Both the position numbers and the translations under genes were made by a program. 22,389 bases of DNA, taken from contig DASVQA010000017.1 of the NCBI GenBank assembly GCA_036389375.1, positions 1 to 22,389 on the forward strand, written 5' to 3'. Origin of the DNA: QHXQ01 sp036389375. GTDB taxonomy: Bacteria; Acidobacteriota; Blastocatellia; Pyrinomonadales; Pyrinomonadaceae. The first letter of the stretch is position 1; every line of letters begins with the position of its first letter. The notes beneath the pieces are model-generated. The model worked only from the letters and a program-made list of their open reading frames with translations. It had not been told where the DNA came from and made no database searches. Below are positions 22,048 to 22,389 of the stretch, piece by piece.

Positions 22048-22389
22048 TTCAACTCACTCTCTCGACTAAGAATATATTCAACGTTCATGGAACGATCCGC
22101 TATAGGTAGCATCACCCGTATTTGAGTGCCTGGAAAGTAAAGCAGGTCATCCCTTTCGTCTACTTTTTGAGCCGCAGGTGAGTAAATTAAGCGCGCCCGC
22201 CCGGTTCTTATCAAAAACAAACCATTCCAAGCCTGAACATGGTTCTTTAATTTATATAAGCCATAGCCTTTACCCTCCTTAACTGCTGAGGAGGTGGTTT
22301 TCTCTCCAGAAAGAGTAAATCTAAGTGCAGCTAAATCGGTGATTTCAGCAGGTAGGGGTTCTCTTATGTTTTTACGTTCATGGATGTGC
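22044..22389 (-). CDS. GHKL-type (histidine-kinase-like) ATPase, C-terminal part
   Basis: A frame open from the window edge, translated by hand, ends at TGA 22044-22046. It lacks its 5' end. The visible ~114 residues carry the GHKL G2-box-like EGKGYGLYKLKNHVQAWNG, then a FLIRTGRARL strand and YFPGTQIRVMLP, the usual end of a HATPase fold (PGTxxxxxLP). N-terminal N and G1 boxes would lie outside the window. Stand-alone GHKL ATPases are often encoded next to STAS-like (DUF4325) proteins, which fits the downstream gene. The stop overlaps the PRTase start (GTGA), so the genes are coupled. It may bind ATP and signal to its neighbours rather than act as a true kinase. Confidence 0.65.
   Translation of the reverse strand, partial: HIHERKNIREPLPAEITDLAALRFTLSGEKTTSSAVKEGKGYGLYKLKNHVQAWNGLFLIRTGRARLIYSPAAQKVDERDDLLYFPGTQIRVMLPIADRSMNVEYILSRESELK

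Larger units (their letters stand above)
18667..22389. mobile_element. Genomic island end inserted in a tRNA-Val gene (partial)
   Basis: The remnant tRNA half marks one end. From 18,712 to the window edge the DNA is clearly AT-rich and uses A/T-ending codons, unlike the GC-rich backbone. No integrase is in the window; it and the complete tRNA-Val would be expected beyond 22,389. The visible cargo is the GHKL/PRTase/AAA+ operon. Confidence 0.7.

Overview
The window joins two compositionally different pieces of DNA. Positions 1 to about 18,660 are GC-rich, densely packed, mostly minus-strand chromosomal backbone. From about 18,712 to the right edge the DNA is clearly AT-rich and carries a tightly overlapping minus-strand cassette. 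The backbone suggests an Acidobacteriota-like bacterium, possibly Blastocatellia. This is an inference from base composition, a short PheT, the thrS-infC-rpmI-rplT-pheST-zapA order and a YmdB-type phosphoesterase; no 16S gene is present to confirm it.

Region by region, in transcription order (right to left on the minus strand). (a) 18,667-22,389: the 3' half of a tRNA-Val(GAC) gene (18,667-18,711) abuts the AT-rich DNA. This is what is left at one end of an element inserted into a tRNA gene; the intact tRNA should lie beyond the right edge. Inside the element is an operon of a GHKL-type ATPase (5' part missing), a 631-aa protein with two tandem orotate-PRTase-like domains behind a possible STAS-like N-terminus, a 146-aa ORF, and a sigma-54-activator-like AAA+ ATPase without the GAFTGA loop. 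I recognise no named system here, and it is the best candidate for something undescribed. (b) 9,460-18,367: an information-processing block of thrS, infC (apparently with an AUC start codon), rpmI, rplT, pheS, pheT (without the usual tRNA-binding OB domain), a ZapB-like coiled coil, zapA, a probable 6S RNA with extended -10 promoter and intrinsic terminator, and a ymdB-type phosphoesterase followed by a DUF2911 lipoprotein-like gene. (c) 6,873-8,919: an exported HExxH metalloprotease-like protein and a divergent hot-dog thioesterase, ending in a bidirectional terminator. (d) 35-6,570: acyl-CoA metabolism. It holds a methylcrotonyl/geranyl-CoA-type carboxyltransferase, an exported Arg-rich repeat protein, and an overlapping operon of AtuA, NUDIX hydrolase, AtuA C-terminal-domain protein and epoxide-hydrolase-like alpha/beta hydrolase.

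A cross-cutting feature is a family of intergenic inverted repeats built from degenerate 7-bp tandem units, with different unit sequences at each locus (3.3 kb, 10.25 kb, 10.6 kb, 11.45 kb, 14.8 kb, 15.6 kb). One is followed by a T9 tract and forms the terminator downstream of the putative 6S RNA.
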